From Verrucomicrobiota bacterium (lineage in GTDB: Bacteria; Pseudomonadota; Gammaproteobacteria; Coxiellales; Coxiellaceae): DNA of 49,462 nucleotides. Both the position numbers and the translations under genes were made by a program. Of this stretch, positions 1 through 9,922 are shown in pieces (position 1 is the first letter of the stretch; the number at the start of each line of letters is the position of its first letter). The notes beneath the pieces are model-generated. The model was given only the letters and a program-made list of their open reading frames with translations. It had not been told where the DNA came from and ran no database searches. The DNA lies in contig JABDDU010000010.1 in NCBI GenBank assembly GCA_013287435.1, forward strand, positions 1-49,462, given 5' to 3'.

Positions 1-106
1 TGGTTTGTGTGATGCCAATCATTTCTGAAAATTCGATTTGACTTAAATCTTCCTTGTAACGCAACCCTTTAAGGCCCTGAGCCAGGATACGTGCGTAAAA
101 TTGCAC
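1..106 (-). CDS. XRE-type helix-turn-helix protein, N-terminal part only
   Basis: The minus strand from a possible GTG at 106 to the window edge reads as the start of a Cro/C1-type helix-turn-helix. It has a basic stretch (GLKGLRYKEDLSQ) followed by IEFSEMIGITQT, matching the helix 1-turn-helix 2 pattern of XRE antitoxins and small repressors. An in-frame stop lies a few codons upstream. No clear ribosome site precedes the GTG, so this may be an intact small regulator with a weak start or a decayed copy. Only about 35 codons are visible. The family assignment rests on this short pattern. Confidence 0.4.
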   Translation of the reverse strand, partial: MQFYARILAQGLKGLRYKEDLSQIEFSEMIGITQT

Positions 107-253
107 CCATGATTAATTTATGATCATTTATTCAAAAGTCCAATGACATAGATGGATTTTCCGATATAAAAACCCATATGAGTTATAATGCAAAATATCA
201 CGTAAACAAACAGTTTAATTTAGACGTCGACGTTTTCTCACAATGCCAGATCA

Positions 254-898
254 TCAATCCTCTTTTTTATAAAGCTTTATTTGTTTTCCTTGCGGAGTAA
301 ATAACCAGTCCCAATCATAACTGCCGCCTTTGTCATGATAACGATGTTGATAAGCAATTATATCACCGCGGTATTTTCCATATTGAATTACACGATATTC
401 ATTTGCATAAGTGACATAACGCAAATTTTTTCCATTAATATCGATAGCATGGATGGCACCAGAAGTAGCCCAAGCAGATGTTGCAAAATACAATGTTTTG
501 CTATCAGGTGAGAATTGTAAATCATTAGGATCAATAATCACTTTTTTTGGATGATCGCAATCCGTATGTACATCTACTAATATTTTTTTATGCATTGTGC
601 TTAAATCAATAATCCAAACTTCATCAGCATAATTTGTTTTGGTTAGTGAAAATGCGCATGCACGTGGGATTAGATGATTCGATCGCATTACAAATACAAG
701 CCATTTTCCATCAGGCGATAAAACTGGATCATGTGCTACCACAGAATGCGTTATCTGAATAGTTTGATTTTTTATTTTTGAGAAAAGATAAATATGACCT
801 GCTTTTACATAAGCTTTAAATTTTTCACTTGCAAATGCCGGGAATGCAAATGTAAAAAATAAAATAAAACACGCGGTCAGATGAACGATTTTCTTCAT
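254..898 (-). CDS. Secreted TolB-like beta-propeller protein (PD40-type repeats)
   Basis: This is a 214-residue protein with a typical Sec signal peptide: MKK, a hydrophobic core, then AFASEKF with probable cleavage after AFA, near residue 23. Two PD40/WD40-like blades are recognisable by LSPDGKWLVF (about 61-70) and FSPDSKTLYF (about 129-138), the signature of TolB-type propellers. It is far shorter than TolB and has no TolB N-terminal domain, so it is a small periplasmic or secreted propeller of unknown ligand. An AGAGGA site six bases before the ATG supports the start. No operon partner is visible. Confidence 0.7.
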   Translation of the reverse strand: MKKIVHLTACFILFFTFAFPAFASEKFKAYVKAGHIYLFSKIKNQTIQITHSVVAHDPVLSPDGKWLVFVMRSNHLIPRACAFSLTKTNYADEVWIIDLSTMHKKILVDVHTDCDHPKKVIIDPNDLQFSPDSKTLYFATSAWATSGAIHAIDINGKNLRYVTYANEYRVIQYGKYRGDIIAYQHRYHDKGGSYDWDWLFTPQGKQIKLYKKED

Positions 899-1353
899 TC
901 TAAATCCTCTAATCTTTTTTGAAATTTACTGTTGGGTGGTGTTCTTAGAAAAACATTACTCAGATCAGAAAGACATACCTCTAATTCAACTTTTTTCTGT
1001 TTAGCTAAACATTTGTTCTTACTCCATTTGTTTTCTCAACCAATTGAATTTCGTTAGAATTCTTTGGTTATTATACCAAGAAATTGTATTTGGTGTAGCG
1101 TATTTCCTGCGAAAACGAATATGTATTATTGGTGCAGTGCTAGTGACAGAAACGATGGTATGATATCACCTTGTGTCTTTTTACCAGCGTGAGATCGACT
1201 TATGGATCAGAGATTATTCTTAACTTGATTGAAATGGTGCATCATAGCAGCATCAAGGATCATATAATATCCAAGCGTTAAGAACGAACTTGGAATTTTG
1301 GTGCAATGCATCCACTCCATTTTGGCAATTAATAGTATACGAATAAAGTTATT
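899..1353. other. Intergenic stretch without a supported gene
   Basis: 455 bases between the TolB-like gene and the MFS carrier gene. The only open stretch seen is a 37-codon minus-strand reading frame (1320 to 1207) lying in frame after the MFS stop codon. It looks amino-acid-like in composition (for example MILDAAMMHHFNQ) but matches no family I can name, and it has no ribosome site. It could be a remnant. No convincing terminator or RNA gene was seen. Confidence 0.4.
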
Positions 1354-2565
1354 CTATTTCGCATTTACATCATTTTGTTTATAGGATATAAAAATCAGCA
1401 ATGAAAAACATAACAAAACAAAATAAACTAAATTTAGAGTATTTAAATGATGTAGATCAAAAAAATGCGCGCAAAAAGCGACGATTAGCGCCGCTATTAT
1501 ATTCAACATTCCCGATAATAAGCCCCCTGCTGCACCCGAAAAATTGCTGTAACGCGGTAATGCATGCGCCATTACGTTTGGAAATACAAACGCATCGCAT
1601 AAAAATAACAAAAAAATGGGGATGGTAACCATATAAATTGAGGTATGATTATTTCCAAAAAACTCCACCATCATTAATGATGTAAAAATAATGACGATCG
1701 CTGAAATGAGTCCTCCCCGAATAATTTTTTGAACGTCAAAATAATTTAACAACCATCCATTGAGTATATTGCCAACGACATATGAGCCGCCAGCGAACAA
1801 CATAATTTCACCATATTGTGCCGCATTAAAATGCAATTCTAATTGAATGATAAATGGTGCTGCGGTGTAATAAATAAATGGAATGGCATTTTCAACGGCT
1901 AATATTAAAACACATACAAGGAACACTCGATCTAAAAATAATATTTTCCATTTTCCTATCGCATTACCGAATGATAATGTTTTTTTAAGGGTGATTTTAT
2001 TTTGCTGCTTTTTTAATAACAATAAACATAATATAAAACACCATAAACCATATAGCCCCATAAAATAAAAATTACTTTGCCAATCGTAAAAATGCTGTAA
2101 GTATCCGCCAATCACTGGCGCAATCATGGGTGTGAGTGACCAGCCCAGCATAAAATAATTATTGGCTTTTGCCAGCATTTTTCCCGAAAAATAATCGACC
2201 AATATACTCTTTATGACAACCGATACACAAGCTGCGGCAATACTGCTAATGATACGATAACAATACAGCGCATCAATTGACGTGGTCCATGCTGAAGCAA
2301 AGCAGGATAAAAAATAAATAAATAGTGCGGTTAAAATAAATAATTTTCTCTGCATGTGATCAGAGATAATGCCAACAAAGGGTTGCGAAATACCAAATCC
2401 CGCAATATAAAAAATAATTGTTAGATTCGCAGCAAAATGGGTTACGTGAAAGTAGCTGGTTATCGCCGGTAATGAAGGCGTATATAAATCGTATCCGAGC
2501 GCAATCAATGGCGATAGAAACATGCCTAGGATTAATATTCTGCGTTGCTCGAATGTATGGGTCAC
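1354..2565 (-). CDS. MFS transporter, Bcr/CflA-like drug efflux type
   Basis: This is a 403-residue integral membrane protein with about twelve hydrophobic segments. The first helix carries GYDLYTPSLPAI, the motif at the start of DHA1 Bcr/CflA carriers. Loop 2-3 reads GIISDHMQRK, in the place of the MFS G-x3-D-R-x-G-R-R motif. PMIAPVIGGYLQ in helix 5 matches the antiporter motif C region. It probably exports small molecules by proton antiport in the inner membrane; the substrate cannot be read. The start is GTG, supported by GAGG seven bases upstream. Two further carriers of this subfamily occur at 17942-19168 and 31603-32793. Confidence 0.82.
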   Translation of the reverse strand: MTHTFEQRRILILGMFLSPLIALGYDLYTPSLPAITSYFHVTHFAANLTIIFYIAGFGISQPFVGIISDHMQRKLFILTALFIYFLSCFASAWTTSIDALYCYRIISSIAAACVSVVIKSILVDYFSGKMLAKANNYFMLGWSLTPMIAPVIGGYLQHFYDWQSNFYFMGLYGLWCFILCLLLLKKQQNKITLKKTLSFGNAIGKWKILFLDRVFLVCVLILAVENAIPFIYYTAAPFIIQLELHFNAAQYGEIMLFAGGSYVVGNILNGWLLNYFDVQKIIRGGLISAIVIIFTSLMMVEFFGNNHTSIYMVTIPIFLLFLCDAFVFPNVMAHALPRYSNFSGAAGGLLSGMLNIIAALIVAFCAHFFDLHHLNTLNLVYFVLLCFSLLIFISYKQNDVNAK

Positions 2566-2673
2566 TAAACTACCTCATTTTAATTTTAAAACGCTGTGTT
2601 GATTGTTATGCATTGTTATTTCTTCTCCGTTAAATTTTTCTCATTCAAATAAACCAATTGCCGATACAACATT

Positions 2674-3114
2674 TCAGTCAACGGCATTGCAAAATGCTGG
2701 ATATCCAATCAATAAAATTTCGGGTGGGGATTGCATATCATGACCATATTTTGTGGATTGTATAATTTGAATTAATTCTGCAGCACCAGTGACAATATCT
2801 TCTGCAGTTCGATGAAAAATATTTTTCAGATCATTGCCGCCTAACATCGTAATTACTAAATCCAGAGGCGAATGCGTATATAAGCAAGGCGCTAAATAAT
2901 TTTTACCATTACGATCCGGTGGAATAGGAAAATCTACATTAGTGGTTCGACCATTCAACCCTTCCTCGATAACATAGAAATGATCATCGGGTGTTGCTCC
3001 AGCTCCAGCTCCAGCTGCAGTGAGAGCAGGTGGAGAAACGAGAATATTGAGACGTGTGTTCTTAGCATTGCCTATTTTACGCTGTTTTACATTACACATT
3101 CGCCTCAGCAGCAT
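2674..3114 (-). pseudogene. SGNH/GDSL hydrolase remnant (middle portion only)
   Basis: From about residue 45 the reading frame matches the central part of arylesterase-type SGNH hydrolases: YVIEEGLNGRTTN, then PLDLVITMLGGNDLK with block III (G-x-N-D), then ILLIGYPAF. The N-terminal block I (GDSN) is absent. It is replaced by unrelated, low-complexity sequence including GAGAGA, encoded by a short hexanucleotide repeat at 2996-3019. The C-terminal Asp/His block (D-x-x-H) is also missing because the frame stops at 2674. The first 23 bases overlap the end of the giant gene. A complete enzyme would be about 210 residues. It is therefore a deletion remnant and not expected to be active. Confidence 0.72.
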
Positions 3115-6100
3115 TTGGCTTAACTACTAACCCAGCCATTTCACCACCATACTCACTATTTCCTGCTCTAGCAGGCCTAAAGAATGCTGAAAATGAACCG
3201 GCTGATCTTCTATTTTTAACACATAAAAAAACCGCTGCTCCAACAACTCCTGCACTTACCAACCCAAGCACAACACCAATTGTTTTTACGAAATTTGCAT
3301 CTGCAGGATGAATTTCTTCTTTTGTTTCTGTAGCAGAATTACTTGTAGATAAGGTTTTGCTTTTAGTGGTAGTTTCCGTAGGTTTTTCAGTTTTACTTTC
3401 TGAAACTTTTTCAGAACGACTCATGCTCCACTCTTGGCTTGCGCTAGCTTTAGAAATGGTTTCAGAACGGCTCATGCTCCACTCTTGGCTTGCGCTCATG
3501 GCTGAATCGGTTTCAGTGTTACTGAGACTTTCTGTTCTCGTAAAATCTATCGGCCTATCATCAGGATAATCATTGTGATTGAATGCGGCGCTATTAATAT
3601 TATTCTTCAAAATTATCCGTATAACATCCAAAATCGTCTTGAGTGCTCTTGAAAGATCAGGATCTATTTCGGCTGGTTGAGAAGCAGTATGCTGCAAGAT
3701 TTCGAACAGCTGCATAGTATGTTTGCGTTCTGATCGCGTGAAATTAATAGACGAATCTGGCGAACCGGCGCTCTTTAACATTTCATACGCCAGTCCGTCT
3801 TGCGATATCAATCCAGCACCTTGTTTCGCTAAAATAGTATTGGCTGCATCTTGGATCATGCATTCAGCCAGCGTAAAGTTTGCTGTATTTCCCGTATTAC
3901 TATTAACAACCCAGGAAATAGTGCCAATTGCATTTTGAGCGTCAGTGTCAATTTGCGTTACATTAACAGCAGCAGAATTTAAATCATAATGTTCATTGGC
4001 CGTTGTAATTTCAACCGTGTTATTAAACACAACAACGCGCGTATAAAACCATTGATCTGATTCAGGCGATACAAAAGTTGCAACAGGATTTCCTGATAAT
4101 TGTAAGGTAATATTCGCATCACCATTCGCTTTCCATCTCATCAAAATTTCTTCGTATCTTAAAATATGTTTTTTTGCTGAAATTAAAGTTGCGCTATCGC
4201 CACTTGGGTTAGTGACAATGGTTAATCCATTCGGTGTGCTTGCAATATCACTGTTTTCTGCTTGCCACTGATTGGCAGACATGGGTTTTGGTAAAACACT
4301 GGTTTCAAAACCAACTACACGAATGGGTTGTAGTATGCTCACTGATTGATGACCATCCGGCGCAGTACTGTTACTGATACGAATCGCTACTTCAGCAGCA
4401 TCGGTGACAAAATTATTATTCTGCGTACTGTTGCTGATAACATCACCATCTTTATTACAAGTGACGCAGGTAATTTTTTCTTGCGTAACCGTAATGGTTG
4501 TGTAATACGGTGTGTTCGAATTAAATTGGTCAACACCCATTTGAAATTCAGCAACTCCTTTTTGTTGACCCACATTAATTCCAACCGTCATAGGGTAGAG
4601 TTTTGCATCTGCTTTCCACGCAATATACATTCTCGAATCCATTACATAGACTTCTTTCTTTGTCGCTACTTGTGAATAACCGTTAGGATTAGATTGGTTG
4701 GTATTAAAAAACGTAACACTATTGTTTGCAAACACAGTTTGATTGCTGTTCGGTGTGTTCACACTATTCCACGAAGCGGGAACTGCCTCAACGGTTGTAT
4801 TTTCTTGCAAACTGGTTGCAGAAGAAATTCTAATTCCTTGTGTTGCATCTTCTGATTGCACAAAAGCGCTTAATTTTGCTTGTGTTTCAGTAGTATTCCA
4901 CTTGCTGTGTTTTACAGGAATTCCATCAAATTGATTCAATGTTGTTGTAAATTCATATTGGTTGGAGTGAGTTTGCACGATACGCGTGTAATACGTTGCA
5001 TCTGCATTAACAGACGGATCAATGGCAACAACTGTTTTATCTCCCAATTGTAGACCCATTTTAGCTTGCGCATTATTGAATGGCGACCACACGATGCGTA
5101 ATTCTTTATGCGGTATTTGAAGCGAAAAATATGAATGCATAGTCGTAAAATTACCTGGAATTGCATTCACTTGAACGCCATGTTGATCTGCAAAATGGGT
5201 GCCATTACTTTTCCAGGGATTAATCGGTTCACACAAGAATTTTTCATGTGCAGAATGCGTGCCTTTGGTGTAATCCCCAAAAACCAGTTGTATAAAACCA
5301 TTAATGACATTGTAAGCAGCGCCGATGTTTTGAATGTCTGCGGCAATAGCTTTGTATGCGGGAATTTCTGGATTGGCAAGTACCGTTCTGAGAAATGCGT
5401 CGCTAATGATTTTCAATCCCGGCGCATTCAAACTTTCTAAATGTTTTCTTTCTGTTTCCCATTGCGCGGTGTTTTGAAGTGGCTGAGTAAGATTATTTTT
5501 ATAAAATGAATATAATGAATCAATCAGAAGCGCTTGATAAATTTCTTTCACCTTTTCAATATAAATGCGCAGAAGAAAGGAATACTCCTTGAAATAATCA
5601 CCAATATAAAAACTACAACTACAAGCGTTCGCATGGCCTGTCCAATCGGAAAAACCTACTAACATCATTGCTCCAGACGGCATGGGCTGCGTGTATGGCA
5701 CATTTTCAAATGAAGCGAAAGGAAGTGGACCGATCCACCCATTAGCTGTAATGCAGTTGGCGATGCAATTATCACTCACAAGATCGGATTCAGCACATAA
5801 TTGAACAGTGCAATTAAATGAAGACGCTGTTGGCGGTGTGGGTGAAAATAAATTGGATGCTGTTTCAGGTGTCATTATCATCCTTCCTGCAATACCTTGT
5901 GTTAATTCCGATGAATAAATAAATCTTCCTTGAAAAAAGGTAACCGTTCGTTTTTCTTGTGTTAAGTAATAAGTTCCGACTATGTCAACGTGGTGTGGTT
6001 GTGCGGATATATTAAATGCATAAGAATAGGAAATATCGTTAATAAAACCCGTGATATTAGCCTGAATTACTTCTATCGGTGTGTTCACAATAGGCGTGAA

Positions 6101-9100
6101 ATAAGCTGCAGGACCTTTAATTGAACCGACATTAGAAGCAACGGCAGGATATTTCGATGTAATATCATCATCACCAGGAAATATTCCGACCACTGGTGTA
6201 AATTGCTTAATAGCATTCAACACAGTATCAAGATAGGAATGCGAAAGCACAGATTGCAAGATATCGCCGAGCGATCTTTCAAGAGGATAATAAGTTGTTG
6301 GTGCTTTATATGGATTGGGAGAATACTGCCAAAAACCCGGAAAAATTTGAACCATCGGTTTTTGATCATATTGTTGAGAATCCTTCACTTTCTGCGCCAA
6401 TCTCTGTTTCACTTGTTCTTGCGGTTGCGTGTATTGCAAAATAAATTGGCTGTTCGCCACGTAATATTTCCACGCATTTTCCCAAATCGCGCGTGCATTG
6501 CTATCAAAATTACTGAATGTTTTATTGTAGGGGGTAATAATTTTTTCCCAAAATAACGGGGAAGTTCGAATAGACAAAGCAAAGTTTACAAAGTCCATTC
6601 CGGTTTTCAGCATCGTATTCATCATGGCATCAACACCTTGTAAAAATTTCTCTGATGCGTAACGAAACTGTGTTGCAGAAAATTCATGCACACCTTGTAA
6701 CCACGGCAACATATCAGGTATCACTGGAAATGTTTTTGAAAGAATAGATTCTGCCACTGCTTGAAAATAGGCAATCGAATTTTCAGGAGCGGTTTGCCCT
6801 AAATAATTGGCTTCCGCTTGTCTCTGTACATTTTCTTCTACACTCGGTTGATTGACTATCTGCATCAATGCAAAGGCATCTCGTATACTAGGGTATCTGG
6901 ATACGACTTCTGCATGAAAATAAACCGCTTCCATATTTTTTTGTAGTGTATTATTACGATAAGCAAGATTAGTGACATCTTTTGCGTAAGCAAGAATTTT
7001 ATTTAACGCTTGCGCATCCAAAAAAGGTTGGTAGCTTACACTTTTCACTTCTTGATAAGTTTGTGAAATTAAGCCGAAAATCATGGTTTGTGTTTTTGCA
7101 CTGAGCTCTTGACTAATTTCTTGACCTTGAGCAAGGTCTCTAAATATCATCTCAAGATATTTAAATACTGCTGCAAAATCAGCGCTCATCATCGAACCAA
7201 GTTGCCCCACTTCTTTATAAACATCGATCACCATTTTTGCAATCATATGAAGCTGTTGTTCTATGGCTTGCATATATTGTTGTATCATCTGATCGGTTTG
7301 TTGTGCAGCGGATTCGCCACCACCAAAAATAGAAAAAATTTGCAAAACTGCATTCACAATGGCCAGTGCTGGCATAATTTTTGCTGCAAATGTTCCAATA
7401 TCTTTCATGACACTGCCCATCTTAATCGTAGTAGACAGGATCGAAATTAAACTAACCGAGACTTGACCAACCGCCTGTATTTTTCCAGCCATTTTTGAGC
7501 CAAAAATACTGCCGGCGATATTTGATACAAAGGCAACATCAACCGAGAAGGATTCTAAATCTTTTTCATACGCTGTTTTTGTTGCAGGTGATAATTGTTG
7601 TCCTAGGGATAAATTAAAAATGCTGGCGGCTTTATTATTCAGACGCTTTATAATTTCACTGAATTTTTCATCGTTTGTCATAATAGTAGACGAAAGAATA
7701 TCCGCATAGCGTTGAAATGAGTCGCATTCTTTTGTCGCGATAATATCGCAGGTTAATATAGCCAGTTGCTTAGCAGGATCCTTCTCGAAATTATTGATTT
7801 GTTTGCTGAGAACTTGATTCACTTTTGATATCGATTCAACCAATTGAACGATCAATGGCGTATTTTTTAATACATAATCAATCGCATCTTTTTTAATTAT
7901 TTGTGCTTCTTGCGATAATACAGTCACAGCGCTGTTATAGGCATCGTTGAGTTGTGTATCCAGCGCTGCTAATAAATGTTGTTCAACTTCATCAGCAGAA
8001 TTGATTGCGTAGGATTTCAATTCAGACAGTACATTATTGATATAGCCGGGCTGAAAAACCATATTGGCATAAATTTTCCCTGCTGATATTGTCGATGGAT
8101 TTAATCCATTGATCATCTTTGATAAAGCCAAATAAAATTGGGGCGATTCTTTCATGCCTGCTGTGGCTGACGCAGTAACTAAATCTATAGTGCTATCAAT
8201 TTCATTATAAAAACTACCAATAATAGGTTGTGGTAATGTGTCGCTGGCAATAATTCCCACGTTGTTGAGCATGTTTTTAAAATCTTGTGTGACTTGCTGC
8301 CAGCTATCTAACCGAGCGTTAATAATAGGAATAAATACGTCAAATACATATTGATTTTGAGAAGAAGTCATATTTGGAAAAGCAGTGGTAAGATAATTTT
8401 TAAGATTGAGCTCTGTTTTAACAGTATCAATAACGCTATTCACGTCGACAGTTTGATTTTTGCTAAATGCTAATAAATAAACTTGTTGCAATTGATTAAC
8501 ATAATGTTCGTTCACTGATTTTTGAATATACTCAGGGATAGCTGCAGCCACTGCTTGTGTCACTTGACTGAGCAACGCCGCTCCAAAAAGAGCTGCGGGT
8601 CCCATGGTTGCGTAAACAGCCGATAAAAATCCAACATTTAATAATTGAGATGAAATATTTTCCAAACTATTCGATTGTGGTGATTCTGTTGTTGGAATAA
8701 CAGGTTGCGTTTCAAGCGGTGCTGTTTCGGAAATAGAAACATAGGGAATCCCACGTGCAGAAGCAAAAACACGGATATGCTTTCCTGTTGCGCTTTTATA
8801 ATGAAATTGCGCTCTTTCACCATGAATATCACCCGAATGTGTTTGGACAGTAATGGGTTTATTCTTTGCATCTACCAATTTAATATCATCTGGTGAAAGT
8901 GATTTTCCGGATTCAATAAGGTTAACAATCAACGTTGGATTTGTTTTTAATAACTTAATCGTATGTTTATTTTCTTTTCCTGGCGATAATAATGATTTTA
9001 AAGCAATACGTTCCGGTGATGCTTCAAGCATTTGAGCAATGTAATTATTGAGTTCTTTAGAAATTTTCGTTGATGCATAGCTAGCCGCTATTGGCGTCAA

Positions 9101-9919
9101 AGCGCTTACTCTGGCCAACAAAATATCGCTAAAGATTTCTGGGTAATGTTGATATGCCCAATAAGATCCTTGTTTAACCAGCTTTTCTGCCAACGCTGTC
9201 ATTCCATAATAAAGACCGAGATCAACGGCCATTTGTAACGCCAGTGTTGCGCCACCGCTGTATATACTCAATAACAAAGACGCTACCATCATTGCATTAC
9301 TGAATTGATTTATCGGTTGTAAATTAAACTCTCTCGCTTTATTTAAAAATCCATTTTCACGAGCATAAATTAGCTGTTCAATTTCATCTAATTGTCGCTG
9401 TTTTTCATTCACATTTTTTAATATTTCTTCATGCTGCTCAACCGCCTGTGTTGAAGAAGAAAGAGAACGAAGTGCTTTGGAAATTTGGGTTTGTATTGCA
9501 ACGCACGCCTTGGTGTCATTTTCTTTTTCTATTAATTGCTTTTCCAAGCGTTGCAATAAATCATTTTGTTTTTTAATATTGGTATTATGTTTTGTAATGT
9601 CAAACGGCAAGGTAGCATTCAATCGTGTGATTTCCTGCTTTAATGCTGTATATTCCGGTGATTGTTTCAGTTTATTTTCATAGGTTTGTTTAAGATAATT
9701 TTGAAGTAGTGGCAAAGCGGGAAGCAAATTGACAGCACCGACTGGAAGGTGCGCCAGCGTTTTAGTCGCTTTGGAAAAATGAGTGCTAGCTCGCCAAAGC
9801 GGCAGCAACGTCAACAGTATCGTTGACATGTAATCATTTCTTTGTGCTTGTGCAATAGCGTTTACGTTTTCTTGATATGTTCTCATTTTTTTTGTCCTAA
9901 CATTATCGGTTTCGTTCAT
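3092..9919 (-). CDS. Giant 2275-residue protein, unknown function, C-terminally anchored, candidate effector or toxin
   Basis: No family is recognised with confidence. Visible parts in order: coiled-coil-rich N-terminus (about 85-195); hydrophobic helices at about 204-243 and 427-468; a long helical part with a hydrophobic hairpin at about 794-870 ending in FSIFGGG, followed by heptad-like helices, a layout reminiscent of alpha-pore-forming toxins; a Cys-rich loop near 1367-1442; three related beta-rich blocks near 1592, 1760 and 1917; a Ser/Thr/Glu-rich stalk at about 2133-2205; a transmembrane helix at about 2213-2234 and a basic tail. There is no N-terminal signal peptide. It starts three bases after the upstream helical gene, so the two are probably translated together. 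An alternative start is the ATG at 9886, behind AGGA. The role as effector or toxin is inference. Confidence 0.8.
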   Translation of the reverse strand: MNETDNVRTKKMRTYQENVNAIAQAQRNDYMSTILLTLLPLWRASTHFSKATKTLAHLPVGAVNLLPALPLLQNYLKQTYENKLKQSPEYTALKQEITRLNATLPFDITKHNTNIKKQNDLLQRLEKQLIEKENDTKACVAIQTQISKALRSLSSSTQAVEQHEEILKNVNEKQRQLDEIEQLIYARENGFLNKAREFNLQPINQFSNAMMVASLLLSIYSGGATLALQMAVDLGLYYGMTALAEKLVKQGSYWAYQHYPEIFSDILLARVSALTPIAASYASTKISKELNNYIAQMLEASPERIALKSLLSPGKENKHTIKLLKTNPTLIVNLIESGKSLSPDDIKLVDAKNKPITVQTHSGDIHGERAQFHYKSATGKHIRVFASARGIPYVSISETAPLETQPVIPTTESPQSNSLENISSQLLNVGFLSAVYATMGPAALFGAALLSQVTQAVAAAIPEYIQKSVNEHYVNQLQQVYLLAFSKNQTVDVNSVIDTVKTELNLKNYLTTAFPNMTSSQNQYVFDVFIPIINARLDSWQQVTQDFKNMLNNVGIIASDTLPQPIIGSFYNEIDSTIDLVTASATAGMKESPQFYLALSKMINGLNPSTISAGKIYANMVFQPGYINNVLSELKSYAINSADEVEQHLLAALDTQLNDAYNSAVTVLSQEAQIIKKDAIDYVLKNTPLIVQLVESISKVNQVLSKQINNFEKDPAKQLAILTCDIIATKECDSFQRYADILSSTIMTNDEKFSEIIKRLNNKAASIFNLSLGQQLSPATKTAYEKDLESFSVDVAFVSNIAGSIFGSKMAGKIQAVGQVSVSLISILSTTIKMGSVMKDIGTFAAKIMPALAIVNAVLQIFSIFGGGESAAQQTDQMIQQYMQAIEQQLHMIAKMVIDVYKEVGQLGSMMSADFAAVFKYLEMIFRDLAQGQEISQELSAKTQTMIFGLISQTYQEVKSVSYQPFLDAQALNKILAYAKDVTNLAYRNNTLQKNMEAVYFHAEVVSRYPSIRDAFALMQIVNQPSVEENVQRQAEANYLGQTAPENSIAYFQAVAESILSKTFPVIPDMLPWLQGVHEFSATQFRYASEKFLQGVDAMMNTMLKTGMDFVNFALSIRTSPLFWEKIITPYNKTFSNFDSNARAIWENAWKYYVANSQFILQYTQPQEQVKQRLAQKVKDSQQYDQKPMVQIFPGFWQYSPNPYKAPTTYYPLERSLGDILQSVLSHSYLDTVLNAIKQFTPVVGIFPGDDDITSKYPAVASNVGSIKGPAAYFTPIVNTPIEVIQANITGFINDISYSYAFNISAQPHHVDIVGTYYLTQEKRTVTFFQGRFIYSSELTQGIAGRMIMTPETASNLFSPTPPTASSFNCTVQLCAESDLVSDNCIANCITANGWIGPLPFASFENVPYTQPMPSGAMMLVGFSDWTGHANACSCSFYIGDYFKEYSFLLRIYIEKVKEIYQALLIDSLYSFYKNNLTQPLQNTAQWETERKHLESLNAPGLKIISDAFLRTVLANPEIPAYKAIAADIQNIGAAYNVINGFIQLVFGDYTKGTHSAHEKFLCEPINPWKSNGTHFADQHGVQVNAIPGNFTTMHSYFSLQIPHKELRIVWSPFNNAQAKMGLQLGDKTVVAIDPSVNADATYYTRIVQTHSNQYEFTTTLNQFDGIPVKHSKWNTTETQAKLSAFVQSEDATQGIRISSATSLQENTTVEAVPASWNSVNTPNSNQTVFANNSVTFFNTNQSNPNGYSQVATKKEVYVMDSRMYIAWKADAKLYPMTVGINVGQQKGVAEFQMGVDQFNSNTPYYTTITVTQEKITCVTCNKDGDVISNSTQNNNFVTDAAEVAIRISNSTAPDGHQSVSILQPIRVVGFETSVLPKPMSANQWQAENSDIASTPNGLTIVTNPSGDSATLISAKKHILRYEEILMRWKANGDANITLQLSGNPVATFVSPESDQWFYTRVVVFNNTVEITTANEHYDLNSAAVNVTQIDTDAQNAIGTISWVVNSNTGNTANFTLAECMIQDAANTILAKQGAGLISQDGLAYEMLKSAGSPDSSINFTRSERKHTMQLFEILQHTASQPAEIDPDLSRALKTILDVIRIILKNNINSAAFNHNDYPDDRPIDFTRTESLSNTETDSAMSASQEWSMSRSETISKASASQEWSMSRSEKVSESKTEKPTETTTKSKTLSTSNSATETKEEIHPADANFVKTIGVVLGLVSAGVVGAAVFLCVKNRRSAGSFSAFFRPARAGNSEYGGEMAGLVVKPNAAEANV
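3409..3496. repeat. Two 37-bp direct repeats in the stalk of the giant gene
   Basis: Copies at 3409-3445 and 3460-3496 differ at one base and are offset by 51 bp (17 codons). They encode a repeated SASQEWSMSRSE unit in the Ser-rich stalk just before the transmembrane helix. Such in-frame repeats can change copy number by slippage and would then alter stalk length. Confidence 0.85.
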
Positions 9920-9922
9920 TTC

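Noticed and set aside
2996-3019. Short hexanucleotide repeat (GCTCCA, three copies plus a variant)
   Set aside because: Too short to claim phase variation, and it lies in a pseudogene. Noted only as the source of a GAGAGA stretch.
4346-9035. Many antisense and out-of-phase ORFs of 60-120 codons opposite or within the giant gene (for example 4346-4675, 6203-6556, 7088-7450)
   Set aside because: They lie inside one long, compositionally consistent reading frame, lack ribosome sites and show no recognisable domains. They are shadows of the giant gene.
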